DNA of 64,000 nt, taken from JACKEQ01 sp041389565. Its GTDB lineage: Bacteria > Myxococcota_A > UBA796 > GCA-2862545. The stretch lies in the NCBI GenBank assembly GCA_041389565.1, contig JAWKRP010000004.1:310001-374000 (forward strand). Reading direction: 5' to 3'. The position numbers and the translations under genes were made by a program. The number at the start of each line of letters is the position of its first letter. Position 1 is the first letter of the stretch. Shown in pieces: positions 54,704 through 63,039 of this stretch. The notes under the pieces were generated by a model. The model was not told the origin of the DNA. It searched no databases and saw nothing but the letters and a program-made list of their open reading frames with translations.

Positions 54704-55699
54704 TCAGTCGGGCGTGGCGAACTCGAACGCGATCTCGTCGCCCAGCTCGGCTTCCAGGAAGGCCTTCAGGCGCTTCTTGATGCGGGCTTCGAGCTGACGC
54801 ACGCGCTCCTTGCTCACACCGAACTCGTCGCCGAGCGTCGACAGGCTCTCGGGCTCGGACGCCACGAGGCGTCGCGTCCAGATCTCCTGCTCGCGCTCGT
54901 CGCGCAGGCTGTCGGCGAACTCGGCGAGCTTCTCGTGCACGATGGAGCCGAGCTCGTTCCGCGACGCGTTGTTCTCGGGGTTGTTCACGAGCGTCTCGGG
55001 AACCACCTCGGACAGCGTGCGCCCTTCGTCGTCTTCGCCCGCGGGGGCGTGCAGGGACAGCGCCGGCGCGCGCATGTGCTGGTCGACGTCGGCCACGTCT
55101 TCGGGCTTCACGCCGAGCCGCTCGGCCAGCGCTTCGGGCGTGGCGCTCTTGCCCTCTTCGAGCAGGCGGTCGCGCTCCTTCTGGAGCTGGAAGAACAGCT
55201 TGCGGCCCGCACGCGTCGACCCGAGCCGCACGAGGCGGAAGTTGTCGAGCAGGAAGCGCAGGATCATCGCGCGGATCCAGTACTGCGCGTAGCTGGAGAA
55301 CCGGATGTCGCGGTAGGGGTCGTACCGGGACAGGGCCTCGACCAGCCCCACGTTGCCCTCCTGGATGAGGTCGAGCACGTTCGCCCACTGCCGGTGGTAC
55401 TGGAACGCGATCTTGATGACGAGCCGGAGGTTCGCCGTGACCAGGCGCTCGGCCGCCTCGGCGTCGCCGTGCTCGACGAACTTCACCGCGTAGTCGCGCT
55501 CTTCCTCCCGCGTGAGCAGGGGGTACTTGCGGACCTCGGACAGGTAGTACGAGAGCAGATCCTTCTTCGACCCGCGCACCGACGCCGGAGGAGCGCCCAG
55601 CGCGGGGAGGTTCGACGGGACCTTGCGGGGAGCAGGCTCGTCTTCGTCCTCCTCCTCGTCGATCTCCTCGTCCTCGAGAACCTCATCATCCTTCGGCAT
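54704..55699 (-). CDS. rpoH: RNA polymerase sigma factor, RpoH (sigma-32) type
   Basis: 331 residues from ATG 55699 (GGAGG four bases upstream). An acidic N-terminal extension of ~30 residues ('EVLEDEEIDEEEDEDEP') precedes the conserved sigma70-family regions: region 1.2/2.1 'LLSYYLSEVRKYPLLTREEE', region 2.2-2.4 'DLIQEGNVGLVEALSRYDPYRDIRFSSYAQYWIRA', an RpoH-box-like 'STRAGRKLFFQLQKERDRL', and region 4 helix-turn-helix 'FGVSKERVRQLEARIKKRL'. It would direct RNA polymerase to heat-shock-type promoters. The acidic extension is longer than in enterobacterial RpoH. Its start overlaps the 3' end of the upstream phosphatase gene by 14 bases, indicating co-transcription. Confidence 0.88.
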   Translation of the reverse strand: MPKDDEVLEDEEIDEEEDEDEPAPRKVPSNLPALGAPPASVRGSKKDLLSYYLSEVRKYPLLTREEERDYAVKFVEHGDAEAAERLVTANLRLVIKIAFQYHRQWANVLDLIQEGNVGLVEALSRYDPYRDIRFSSYAQYWIRAMILRFLLDNFRLVRLGSTRAGRKLFFQLQKERDRLLEEGKSATPEALAERLGVKPEDVADVDQHMRAPALSLHAPAGEDDEGRTLSEVVPETLVNNPENNASRNELGSIVHEKLAEFADSLRDEREQEIWTRRLVASEPESLSTLGDEFGVSKERVRQLEARIKKRLKAFLEAELGDEIAFEFATPD

Positions 55700-56465
55700 C
55701 GGTCCTCCCCGCGAATGCGGCGGCCAGATTCTGCAAAGCGGTAGACGCGCCAGCCATGAACGGCAACCCCGCACGACAGCTCACGACGTCGATCGGCGAT
55801 CCGTCGATCGCCGAAACCCGCCCCCCCGCCTCGGTGACGAGCAACACCCCGCATCCTACATCCCAGAGCGCCCACCGCGGGATCACCGTCGCGACACCCG
55901 CACCGCCCGCGACCAGCGCGAGGTGTGCGGCCGTGGAGCCGAGCGCGCGGATCTTCCCGCTCCAGGTGGCGCGGGGCCCCCGGTGGAAGCGGCTCGGAAC
56001 GAAGATCACCTGCTTCGACTCCGACCACCGCGAGGGACCCATCTGCAGCCGCTCGCCATTCCGGAACGCGCCGTGCCCACGCGCCGCGAACCACAGCTCG
56101 TCGAGGGGCGGCACGTAGAACGCGCCGAGCTCGAGCACGCCGTCGCGCACGAGCGAGACCGTGGGACCCCAGTACGGCAGCCCGTCGAGGTAGGCCTGCG
56201 TGCCGTCGATCGGGTCGACGTAGAAAGTGCCCGCCGGACCCGTCTCGTGCGCGCCCTCCTCGCCCACCACGCCGCAGCCGGGGAAGGCCGCGGGCAGCTC
56301 GCGGGCGAGCCAGTCGTCGAGCACGCGATCCGCTTCGGTGACCGGGCTCCCGTCGGGCTTCACGTGCACCGACGTCGTACGGCGGCGCTCCAGCGCCGAG
56401 CGGCCCGCGCGCGAGAGCAGGTCGTGCAGCACCTCTCGAGCGCGGTTCGGGTCCAGGACGTCCAT
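55686..56465 (-). CDS. Inositol-monophosphatase-family protein
   Basis: 259 residues from ATG 56465 (GGGGAGG a few bases upstream). The metal-binding motifs of the family are seen: Glu-Glu in 'VVGEEGAH' and 'YVDPIDGTQAYLDGLPYWG' (DPIDGT). The second motif is 'ALWDVGCGVLLVTEAGG', where WDxxxG is kept. Members hydrolyse phosphate monoesters such as inositol phosphate or 3'-phosphoadenosine 5'-phosphate; the exact substrate cannot be assigned. Its end overlaps the rpoH start by 14 bases, so the two are likely one operon. Confidence 0.85.
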   Translation of the reverse strand: MDVLDPNRAREVLHDLLSRAGRSALERRRTTSVHVKPDGSPVTEADRVLDDWLARELPAAFPGCGVVGEEGAHETGPAGTFYVDPIDGTQAYLDGLPYWGPTVSLVRDGVLELGAFYVPPLDELWFAARGHGAFRNGERLQMGPSRWSESKQVIFVPSRFHRGPRATWSGKIRALGSTAAHLALVAGGAGVATVIPRWALWDVGCGVLLVTEAGGRVSAIDGSPIDVVSCRAGLPFMAGASTALQNLAAAFAGRTDAEG

Positions 56466-56576
56466 GCCCCCTCCCCCTACCACCGCGACCCGCTCGCTGC
56501 GAGTCGTCGGGCGTGTTCGCGACTCCGTCCCGTGCCCGCCTTGCCCACCGGTGCGCCGACGATGTAGAGGGCCGCC

Positions 56577-57773
56577 GTGACCCTCACCCTCGCCGACACC
56601 TGGCAGCCCTGGCATCCGAGCGTCCGGCGTGGCGTGCTGGACGAAGGGGAGGGTCCGGTCGACGTGTTCGCCGTGCTCGCCCCGTGGCAGCCGTCCGGTG
56701 TGGCCCGCGCGCGCGAGCAGGCCGGGCGCGCGCTCACGCTCGAGGCCCCCGACATCCTGCGCCTGCTCGACATCCGCGGGCACAACCAGCGCGTCGCGTA
56801 CGTGTACGAAGCGGTCGACGGCATCGCGCTCGCGACCCTCACCGGCCCCCGCGAGCTCGGCCACCGCGCCGCTGCCGAGCTCCTCGCAGCCACCGCGCTC
56901 AGCGTGGCGAAGCACGCCCATCCGGGTCCCGAGCCCGAAGACGTGCTGCTCTGCCGCGACGGCACCACGCGCCTGGCCAACTTCGTGCGCCCGTTCCCCG
57001 GCATCGGCGGTCCGCGGGCGCCGGGCAAGGGCTCGACCGAGGCCACCCAGGTCTACCGGCTCGGCGCGCTGCTCGCGTACCTCCTGGGGGGTCCGCTCCC
57101 CACCACCAGCACGCCCGACGCCCACGAAGCGGCCGTACGGCGCGCCCAGATCCGCGCGATGAGCCGTCCCGGAGCCGTGTTCAGCGAGTCGTACGGCAAC
57201 TGGCTGCGCGCCCTGCTCGCGTGGAACCCCGCCGATCGCCCCCCGCTGTCCCGGGTGATCGACGGGTTCGGCGAGCTCGCGGGGAGCACGGCCGGTCCGA
57301 CGCTCCGCGAGACCTGCGAGGAGCAGTTCGACGCCTGGATGATCTCGCTCGTCGGTTCGGATCCCGAGGAGACGACGCTGCCCGCCGACTGGGACAGCGC
57401 GCTCGCCGAGGTCGTGAACCCGCTCCCCACCGCGGAGGCCGGGCGGCGCACGCTGGGCGACGATCAGGTGATGGGCGACCTCACGGCGGAGGACGATCCC
57501 ACGGTCGACTCCGAGCTCGGCGTCGTGCCGGAGTACACGCCCCCTTCGATCATCGAGCGGGGCAGCATCCCGGTGGCGGTGGGCCCGCCTGCGGAGGTGG
57601 CCGCGAAGCGTCCGAGCCTGCCGGACGGATTCCTCCACGACCCCGAGGGCGAGACGCGCACGCACGTGATGTCCGAGCCGGAGGAGACGGGACGTCCGGC
57701 ATGGCTGATCTGGGTCGGTGTGGTGCTCGTGGGCCTGGCGGTCGGCATGGCGTTCTGGCTCGCGTTCGGCTGA
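56577..57773 (+). CDS. Membrane-anchored pseudokinase
   Basis: 398 residues from GTG 56577 (AGAGG six bases upstream). The first ~260 residues follow the Ser/Thr kinase outline ('EAPDILRLLDIRGHNQRVAYVYEAVDG', 'VYRLGALLAYLLGG', 'WNPADRPPLSRVIDGF'). The catalytic signature is lost: the HRDLKPxN region reads 'HPGPEPEDVLL' (catalytic Asp replaced by Gly, Lys by Glu), DFG reads NFV, and no glycine-rich loop is visible. A charged linker (~260-365) contains several Thr-Glu-Asp sites, and one C-terminal helix ('LIWVGVVLVGLAVGMAFWLAF') anchors it. A scaffold in phospho-signalling is inferred. Divergent from the phosphatase/rpoH pair. Confidence 0.75.
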   Translation: MTLTLADTWQPWHPSVRRGVLDEGEGPVDVFAVLAPWQPSGVARAREQAGRALTLEAPDILRLLDIRGHNQRVAYVYEAVDGIALATLTGPRELGHRAAAELLAATALSVAKHAHPGPEPEDVLLCRDGTTRLANFVRPFPGIGGPRAPGKGSTEATQVYRLGALLAYLLGGPLPTTSTPDAHEAAVRRAQIRAMSRPGAVFSESYGNWLRALLAWNPADRPPLSRVIDGFGELAGSTAGPTLRETCEEQFDAWMISLVGSDPEETTLPADWDSALAEVVNPLPTAEAGRRTLGDDQVMGDLTAEDDPTVDSELGVVPEYTPPSIIERGSIPVAVGPPAEVAAKRPSLPDGFLHDPEGETRTHVMSEPEETGRPAWLIWVGVVLVGLAVGMAFWLAFG

Positions 57774-57794
57774 CCCCGGTTCGCCGACGGGACT

Positions 57795-58170
57795 GGGCAT
57801 TCGCGGACATCCCGTGGCAGCGAATGACTCCCCCGTCGATGTCGTTTGGCGAACGCCTGATTTCAACACTGAGGGTCGCAGAGGTCCACAGAGGTCCGGG
57901 GCGTCCACCGAGCTCACGTCCGCGGACCTGAGCATTCGCTGCCATCCGATGAGCACGAAGGCGAAGCGCGTCGACAGCCCCATCGACGTCCCGGGGGAAC
58001 GCCCGATTTCAACGCAGGGGTCGCCGAGGTGGCAGAGATGCAGAGGTCTGGGGCCGGCGGGGCGGCGGGCCGTGGATTCGCCGACATCCGGTGGCAGCGA
58101 ATGCGCAGCGTCTCGGGGACCCCCGTCGACGTCCTGCGGCGAACGCCAGATTTCAACAAAGAGATCGCCG
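57795..58170 (+). repeat. Imperfect ~145-bp tandem array, three units
   Basis: Each unit starts with (C/G)ATTCGC. The first and third then have GGCAGCGAATG, giving an inverted repeat of ATTCGC/GCGAAT at 57799-57825 and 58076-58102. Next come CCCC(G/A)TCGA and GAACGCC and then GATTTCAAC at 57859, 58005 and 58149 (spacings 146 and 144). The units then carry GAGGTnnACAGAG-type sequence. The second unit is the most diverged. Confidence 0.75.
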
Positions 58171-58278
58171 AGGTACACAGAGTTCCGGGGCCGACGGTCC
58201 ACCCGAGACCGGGGGATCGGCGGTACGGACCGGATGGACGGCCCGTGCTTCTTGGGAGGCGCGAGACGGTGGAGAGAC

Positions 58279-58385
58279 CTCGTCTCTGCCGGCGCGGACG
58301 CTGTTCAGACCGGTGCGCTCGTCTCTGCCAGCGCAGACGCCGTCCTCACCGACCTCCTCGTCTCCGCCGACGCGGACCTCGGCCC
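58279..58385 (+). repeat. 39-bp tandem repeat
   Basis: CTCGTCTC(T/C)GCC begins at 58279, 58318 and 58357, exactly 39 bases apart. Each is followed by GCG(C)(G/A)GAC and, in the first two, GCYGT and a variable end. The third unit runs into the 65-base block shared with 14.1 kb. Related copies occur reversed within 13861-13920. Confidence 0.75.
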
Positions 58386-58660
58386 CATCGACGTCGTTCA
58401 GCGAGGCCGCAGGCGTCGGGCACGGTCCCCGCCCCATCGACGCGCTCCGGACCCGGTCGAACCGTGCTCGATGCAGGCCGCAGCGGTCTACAGGACCGCA
58501 AGTGGAGGACGAAGTCCGGAACGCGCAGCGCGCTTGCGCGCGGAGCCTTCAGGGAGGAGTCAGCGGACCAGGTCCGCTGAAGGCTCCCGGTACAAGGAAT
58601 GGGAGCTTGTTGGCCCCTTCGGACGGCCCGAGGGTCGAGGCTCCGTCCCCAGCCCTCGTT
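58320..58660 (+). repeat. Interspersed repeat, copy B (inverted relative to 14.0 kb)
   Basis: Bases 58365-58429 are the exact reverse complement of 14109-14173, and 58598-58655 nearly matches 13930-13985 reversed. Compared with copy A it carries an extra ~55 bases, centred on the palindrome at 58542-58587, so the element has gained or lost DNA at that point. Confidence 0.8.
58542..58587. repeat. 46-base imperfect palindrome inserted in repeat copy B
   Basis: The right arm GGTCCGCTGAAGGCTCC pairs with GGAGCCTTCAG plus CGGACC on the left, which are split by an 11-base extra segment (GGAGGAGTCAG). The core TCAGCGGACC-A-GGTCCGCTGA is a 10-bp perfect dyad. Copy A lacks this segment. Confidence 0.75.
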
Positions 58661-58675
58661 GCGGGGACCGGCGGC

Positions 58676-58815
58676 GTCCTGGCAGGGCCGATCGAGCAGA
58701 CGGGTCCTGGCAGGACGGTCGAGCAGACCGCGACCTGGCAAGGCGGTCGAGCAGACGGCGTCCTGCCAGGGCGGGCGAGCAGACGGCGTCCTGGCAGGGC
58801 CGGTCGAGCAGACGG
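58676..58815 (+). repeat. 28-bp tandem repeat, five units
   Basis: Five head-to-tail units of exactly 28 bases start at 58676, 58704, 58732, 58760 and 58788. The consensus begins GTCCTGGCAGGGCGGTCGAG and ends CAGACGG(C). Units differ at one to four positions. There are no spacers, so it is not a CRISPR array. Confidence 0.9.
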
Positions 58816-59280
58816 GACCTGTCGATTCGCCAGCGCCAGCCACCCTTACTCCGGGCTTCGCCCTCCGCCTCGCTTCGCTCGTTGGCATCCCTCGCGTAGA
58901 CACGAGAGTCCCACAGACCCCGCACTTGCGGCGACCCTGCTGGGACCGACTCTTTCCGCGGGGTCCGTCGGACTCCCTACGCCTCGATGCGGAGCGTCGA
59001 GCGCTCGCCAGACGGGGTCTTCGCTGGGACGTCGGGAGACGGCGTGGAACCGGTCGATGCGGACGAGCTCGGACGGCGCTCCTGAGCGACACGGATGCTT
59101 GCGCGCGCGACGCGGTGGGAGAAAGTGGGGCGATCCGGATCGCGATCGCGTCGGATCGGAGGCTCGGAAGCACCCGTGGATACAGGGGATTGTTTCGGGT
59201 GATCTGGGTGATTGTATAGGTTTCAGCGACAACTTTGTCAAGGATCGCCCTGTGGACGAATTGGGGACAAAGTAGGCCCG

Positions 59281-59330
59281 AGTGGTTGATGGTGGGTGAG
59301 AGTGGTGTAGAGTGGGATCGCGTGGTACAC
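59281..59330 (+). promoter_or_regulatory. MraZ operator: five 10-bp boxes
   Basis: AGTGGTTGAT, GGTGGGTGAG, AGTGGTGTAG, AGTGGGATCG and CGTGGTACAC follow each other in strict 10-base phase. Every box has GTGG at positions 2-5. In known systems MraZ binds direct repeats of this kind in front of its own gene and represses the dcw operon. The fifth box is the weakest. Confidence 0.75.
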
Positions 59331-59370
59331 ACGTCGTGCCTCCCCCTCCAGCCTTCAGCCTCCGTCGCCC

Positions 59371-59817
59371 ATGCTCAGAGTCCGCTGTCAGGCAAACGCC
59401 ACCCTGGACACGAAGGGTCGTCTCGCGTTGCCCGCGCCCATCCGGCGCGCGCTGGCCGAGAACGGGGTGGACTCCCTCGTGCTCACCTTCCACAAGGGTG
59501 CGGTGTGGGGATGGACGGCCCGTGACTTCGAGGAGGAGGTCGAGAAGCCGCTCGCACAGCGGGATCAGTTCGACTCGGAGGTGCTCGACTTCGCGCACTC
59601 GCTGCTCTCGCCCGCGCAGGACGTGGAGGTCGACGGGGCCGGGCGGATTCGCGTGCCGGTGCCCCTGCGGGAGCTCGGGAGCCTCGACAAGGAGGTCGTG
59701 GTCTTCAGCATCCTGAACCGCATCGAGATCTGGGACCGCGAGACGTGGGAAGGCCGCTTCCGTACCTCGCTCGACCGCACGGCTGGGCGCTCCGGGATGC
59801 CGGGAGGCCGGTCATGA
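59371..59817 (+). CDS. mraZ: Transcriptional regulator MraZ
   Basis: 148 residues. MraZ binds repeats upstream of its own gene and controls the division and cell-wall cluster. The two SpoVT/AbrB-like half-motifs are visible: 'ATLDTKGRLALPAPIRRAL' near the N-terminus and 'VEVDGAGRIRVPVPLREL' in the second half, each with the DxxGR signature. First gene of the cluster; its stop overlaps rsmH by four bases (ATGA at 59814-59817). Autoregulation through the boxes at 59281-59330 is expected. Confidence 0.93.
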   Translation: MLRVRCQANATLDTKGRLALPAPIRRALAENGVDSLVLTFHKGAVWGWTARDFEEEVEKPLAQRDQFDSEVLDFAHSLLSPAQDVEVDGAGRIRVPVPLRELGSLDKEVVVFSILNRIEIWDRETWEGRFRTSLDRTAGRSGMPGGRS

Positions 59818-60728
59818 CGGGCTACGCGCACACCACGGTGATGCTGGAGGAGTGCGTGGAGGCGCTCCAGCCCCGCGACGGCGGCGTCTATGTCGACTGC
59901 ACGCTGGGTGGGGGAGGGCACACGAGCGCTCTGCTGGAGGCTGCAGACTGCCGGGTGATCGGGCTCGACCGCGACCCCGCTGCGCTGGATGCCGCTGCCG
60001 CTCGCATCGCGTCCGACCGGCTGACGCCCGTTCACGCGCGGTTCTCGGAGGTCCGCAGCGTGCTCGACCGCCTCGGTCTCGACCGGATCGACGGCGTGCT
60101 CGCCGACCTCGGCGTCAGCTCGCACCAGCTGGATACAGCCGATCGCGGGTTCTCGTTCCGCTTCTCGGGTCCGATCGACATGCGGATGGACCCCACGACG
60201 GGAACGTCCGCCGAAGAGCTCGTGAACGGCCTCGAGGCCGCCGAGCTCGCCGCACTCATCAAAGAGCTGGGCGAAGACCGACTCGCCCGAAAGATCGCGA
60301 ATGCCATCGTGGCCGGACGCCCCTGGTCCGACACGCTGGCGCTCGCGAACGCCATCTCCGCCGCTGTCCCTCCCCCTGCACGTCGTGGTCGGATCCACCC
60401 GGCCACGCGCACCTTCCAAGCCCTCCGCATCGCCGTGAACGACGAGCTGTCCGAGCTCCAGGCCCTCCTCGACGCGTCCGTCGGCATTCTCGTGCCCGGC
60501 GGACGCGTCGCCATCCTGTCCTTCCACTCCCTGGAAGACCGGATGGTGAAGCGGTTCTTCGCCGACCAGTCCGGGAAGACCGCTCCCCGCGACCCCTGGG
60601 GAAACCCGGTGGGTCCACAGCACCTCCGCGTGCTCCCGCCCCGCACTCCCTCCCCCGATGACGACAACCCCCGCTCCCGGTCCGCCAGGCTCCGGGTCGC
60701 AGAGAGGCTCCCGTGGAACGCTCCATGA
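59814..60728 (+). CDS. rsmH: 16S rRNA (cytosine(1402)-N(4))-methyltransferase RsmH
   Basis: 304 residues. RsmH methylates N4 of C1402 in 16S rRNA using S-adenosylmethionine. The start 'HTTVMLEECVEAL' and the SAM loop 'DCTLGGGGHTSALL' are standard for the family, as are 'LADLGVSSHQLDTADRGFSF' and the C-terminal 'ILSFHSLEDRMVKRFF'. Start chosen at the ATG inside the mraZ stop overlap, with GGGAGG upstream. The stop overlaps the ftsL start by four bases. Confidence 0.95.
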   Translation: MTGYAHTTVMLEECVEALQPRDGGVYVDCTLGGGGHTSALLEAADCRVIGLDRDPAALDAAAARIASDRLTPVHARFSEVRSVLDRLGLDRIDGVLADLGVSSHQLDTADRGFSFRFSGPIDMRMDPTTGTSAEELVNGLEAAELAALIKELGEDRLARKIANAIVAGRPWSDTLALANAISAAVPPPARRGRIHPATRTFQALRIAVNDELSELQALLDASVGILVPGGRVAILSFHSLEDRMVKRFFADQSGKTAPRDPWGNPVGPQHLRVLPPRTPSPDDDNPRSRSARLRVAERLPWNAP

Positions 60729-61054
60729 CCACCGAAGCCACGGCCAACCCGGCGCCCGCCGGTCTGGCCGCCCCGTTCACCCTTGGCCGCCGGCTGCTGC
60801 CGCTGTGGCGCCACGCCGTGTTCATGGCGGCGCTGTTCGGCGTGTCCGGCGCGGGCGCGATGGTGCGCCTGGAGGTCCAGCAGCTGCGCAAGGACCTCGA
60901 CCGTACGTCCAAGGCCATCCTCGACGCACGCGTGCTGAACGACCGCCTCACCCTCGAGCGCGAGGCCCGGTCGCGCGTGGTGGTCGTCGAAGCGGCTGCG
61001 ACGGCGCTCGGACTGTCGAGTGCTGCCCGTCTCGAGTCGGTGGAGCGCCGATGA
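60725..61054 (+). CDS. ftsL: Cell-division protein FtsL
   Basis: 109 residues from ATG 60725 in the ATGA overlap with rsmH; a GTG at 60713 is also in frame. The protein has a short cytoplasmic start, one membrane helix ('AVFMAALFGVSGAGAMV') and a periplasmic coiled coil with heptad leucines ('LEVQQLRKDLDRTSKAIL', 'LNDRLTLEREA'). This is the layout of FtsL, which links FtsQ/FtsB and activates FtsW/FtsI at midcell. The sequence is poorly conserved; position between rsmH and ftsI supports the call strongly. Confidence 0.85.
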   Translation: MTTEATANPAPAGLAAPFTLGRRLLPLWRHAVFMAALFGVSGAGAMVRLEVQQLRKDLDRTSKAILDARVLNDRLTLEREARSRVVVVEAAATALGLSSAARLESVERR

Positions 61055-63039
61055 CCCTCGAGGGCACACTCCCGAAGGAGCTGGAGGTCGAGAACCCCGA
61101 GCTGGTGCGCGCCCGTGCGCGTCGACGGCTGTGGGGAGTGGGCGGGCTGCTCATGGTCCTGCTGGCCGGCGTCGGAGCGCGCGGGGTCCAGCTGTGCCTG
61201 CTGCCCCACGAGCAGACCATCGTCGCCGCCAGCACGCAGCGGTGGGGCAGCGTGAAGGTCGCGGCCCGTCGTGGCGTGATCTACGACCGCAACGGCCGTC
61301 GGCTGGCGGCCAGCGTGGCCACGCCGAACATCGTGGTCGACCCGCAGCTCGTGAAGCCCGAGGAGGTCGACGCGCTCGCCGCGCAGGTAGCCGCCATCCT
61401 CGACATGGACCCAGCGGATGTCGCGGAGCGGATGCGCCGCCAGTCGCGGTACGCCCGGCTCGCATCGCGCGTGCACCCGTCGGTGGCGGCACGCATCGAG
61501 GATCTGCGCCACGACGCCCTGGACGTGGAGCAGGGTGCCCGGCGCTACTACCCCGAGGAGATGCTGGCTTCGCAGGTGCTGGGCTTCGTCGACGCCGCGG
61601 GACGCGGGCGGGCCGGGCTCGAGAAGCAGCTCGACGAGCAGCTGCGGGGCGGCTCGCTGCTGCTCCAGCGGCGGCGGGACCTGCGCGGGTACTCCATCGA
61701 CGGTGCGCGCGTGCGCGACGACATGATGGGGATGGACGTGCACACCACGCTCGACCGCTCGATCCAGCGGATGGCGGAGCGCGCCCTCGAAGGGGTGATC
61801 GAGCGCTCCGACCCGGTGGCCGCGAGCATCATCGTGATGGACGTGGAATCCGGCGACATCCTGGCGATGGCGAACGCACCCACGTTCAACCCCAACGCGG
61901 TCGGGGAGGATCCGGCACCGCGTCGCAACCACGCCGTGCAGGACGCCATCGAGCCGGGCTCCGTGCTCAAGCCGTTCACGGTGTCGGCCGCCATCGAAGA
62001 AGGCCTGACCACCATCGACAGCCCGATGGACTGCGAGGGGGGCTCGTACCGCATCGGCCGCGCGCGCATCCACGACGACCACCCCCACAACATGGTGACC
62101 GTCAGCGAGGTGCTGAAGTACTCGAGCAACATCGGCTCCGCGAAGCTCGCGCTGAAGCTCGGAGCCGAGCGCTTCACGGACTACATGAAGAAGTTCGGCT
62201 TCACGCGCCGCACCGGCATCCCGCTCCCCGGGGAGCGCGCGGGCATCATCCGGTCGCCGGAGCGCATCCGTCCGATCGAGCTCGCGACCAGCTCGTACGG
62301 GCAGGGGATGACCGTCACGCCGCTCCAGATCGCGTCGGCCACCGCCACCATCGCGAACGGAGGCGTGCGCATGCAGCCCCGGCTCGTGTCGCGCATCGAA
62401 GACGTGCACGGCGTGGCCGAGCTCATCCAGACGCCCACGGCCGAAGCGCGCGTCATCAGCGAGCGCACTGCCCGCGACGTGACGCGAGCGATGGTCACGG
62501 TCACGGAGCCCGGTGGAACCGCGACGCGAGCGAAGGTGCCCGGCTACCAGGTCGCCGGGAAGACCGGCACGGCCGAGAAGGTCGTCGACGGGAAGTACAG
62601 CGCGTCCGCGCGCATCGGGTCGTTCATGGGCTTCCTGCCCGCCGACGACCCCGAGATCGTCGTGGTCGTCACGGTCGATCAGCCGCAGAAGGGGAGCCGG
62701 TACGGCGGCTCGGTCGCGGGTCCGGCATTCGCCGAGCTCGGGGCCGAGGCCATGCGGTACCTGAACATCCCGCCCGACCCCGCCCTGCTGGGCGATGCGC
62801 CGGCTGCGGTCGCCACCCTGGAGCCCGTCGAGGACGAGGGTCCGGTGCGGATGGCCTGGAGTGGCTCGGCATGGACGGTCCCGGACTTCGGCGGCCGCTC
62901 GGTGCGTGAGGTGCTGAGAGGCGTGCAGGGCACGGGTCTCGGCCTCGATCTCGAAGGGTCCGGCGTGGTCGTCGCGCAGGCCCCGCCCCCCGGCGCGCAC
63001 CTGGCGCCCGGCGAGAAGGTGTCCGTCACCTTCCAGTGA
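61051..63039 (+). CDS. ftsI: Division penicillin-binding protein FtsI with C-terminal PASTA domain
   Basis: 662 residues from the ATG overlapping ftsL (GGAG six bases upstream). FtsI is the septal peptidoglycan transpeptidase. One N-terminal membrane helix (~31-50) is followed by the dimerisation domain starting 'AARRGVIYDRNGRRLA'. The transpeptidase motifs are in place: SVLK with Ser304 and Lys307, S358-S-N360 and KTG at 504-506. A single PASTA-like module ends the protein (~609-662, 'VPDFGGRSVREVLRGVQGTGL'), a feature seen in several non-enterobacterial FtsI proteins. Confidence 0.94.
   Translation: MTLEGTLPKELEVENPELVRARARRRLWGVGGLLMVLLAGVGARGVQLCLLPHEQTIVAASTQRWGSVKVAARRGVIYDRNGRRLAASVATPNIVVDPQLVKPEEVDALAAQVAAILDMDPADVAERMRRQSRYARLASRVHPSVAARIEDLRHDALDVEQGARRYYPEEMLASQVLGFVDAAGRGRAGLEKQLDEQLRGGSLLLQRRRDLRGYSIDGARVRDDMMGMDVHTTLDRSIQRMAERALEGVIERSDPVAASIIVMDVESGDILAMANAPTFNPNAVGEDPAPRRNHAVQDAIEPGSVLKPFTVSAAIEEGLTTIDSPMDCEGGSYRIGRARIHDDHPHNMVTVSEVLKYSSNIGSAKLALKLGAERFTDYMKKFGFTRRTGIPLPGERAGIIRSPERIRPIELATSSYGQGMTVTPLQIASATATIANGGVRMQPRLVSRIEDVHGVAELIQTPTAEARVISERTARDVTRAMVTVTEPGGTATRAKVPGYQVAGKTGTAEKVVDGKYSASARIGSFMGFLPADDPEIVVVVTVDQPQKGSRYGGSVAGPAFAELGAEAMRYLNIPPDPALLGDAPAAVATLEPVEDEGPVRMAWSGSAWTVPDFGGRSVREVLRGVQGTGLGLDLEGSGVVVAQAPPPGAHLAPGEKVSVTFQ

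Larger units (their letters stand above)
57774..59370. other. 1.6-kb non-coding region of mixed repeats and the mraZ leader
   Basis: No supported gene lies here. Moving right, it holds a three-unit ~145-bp array, a 39-bp tandem unit, interspersed repeat copy B with an internal palindrome, a five-unit 28-bp array, ~260 bases with no structure I could assign, and a less G+C-rich mraZ leader from ~59180. No transposase, tRNA or rRNA was recognised. Confidence 0.75.

Noticed and set aside
58676..58815. CRISPR array
   Set aside because: Repeats are contiguous with no spacers and no cas genes are visible.
59190..59263. Sigma70 promoters before mraZ (TTGTTT with TATAGG; TTGTCA at 59235)
   Set aside because: Both have poor spacing or a poor -10, so no single promoter can be chosen, although the patch is less G+C-rich than its surroundings.
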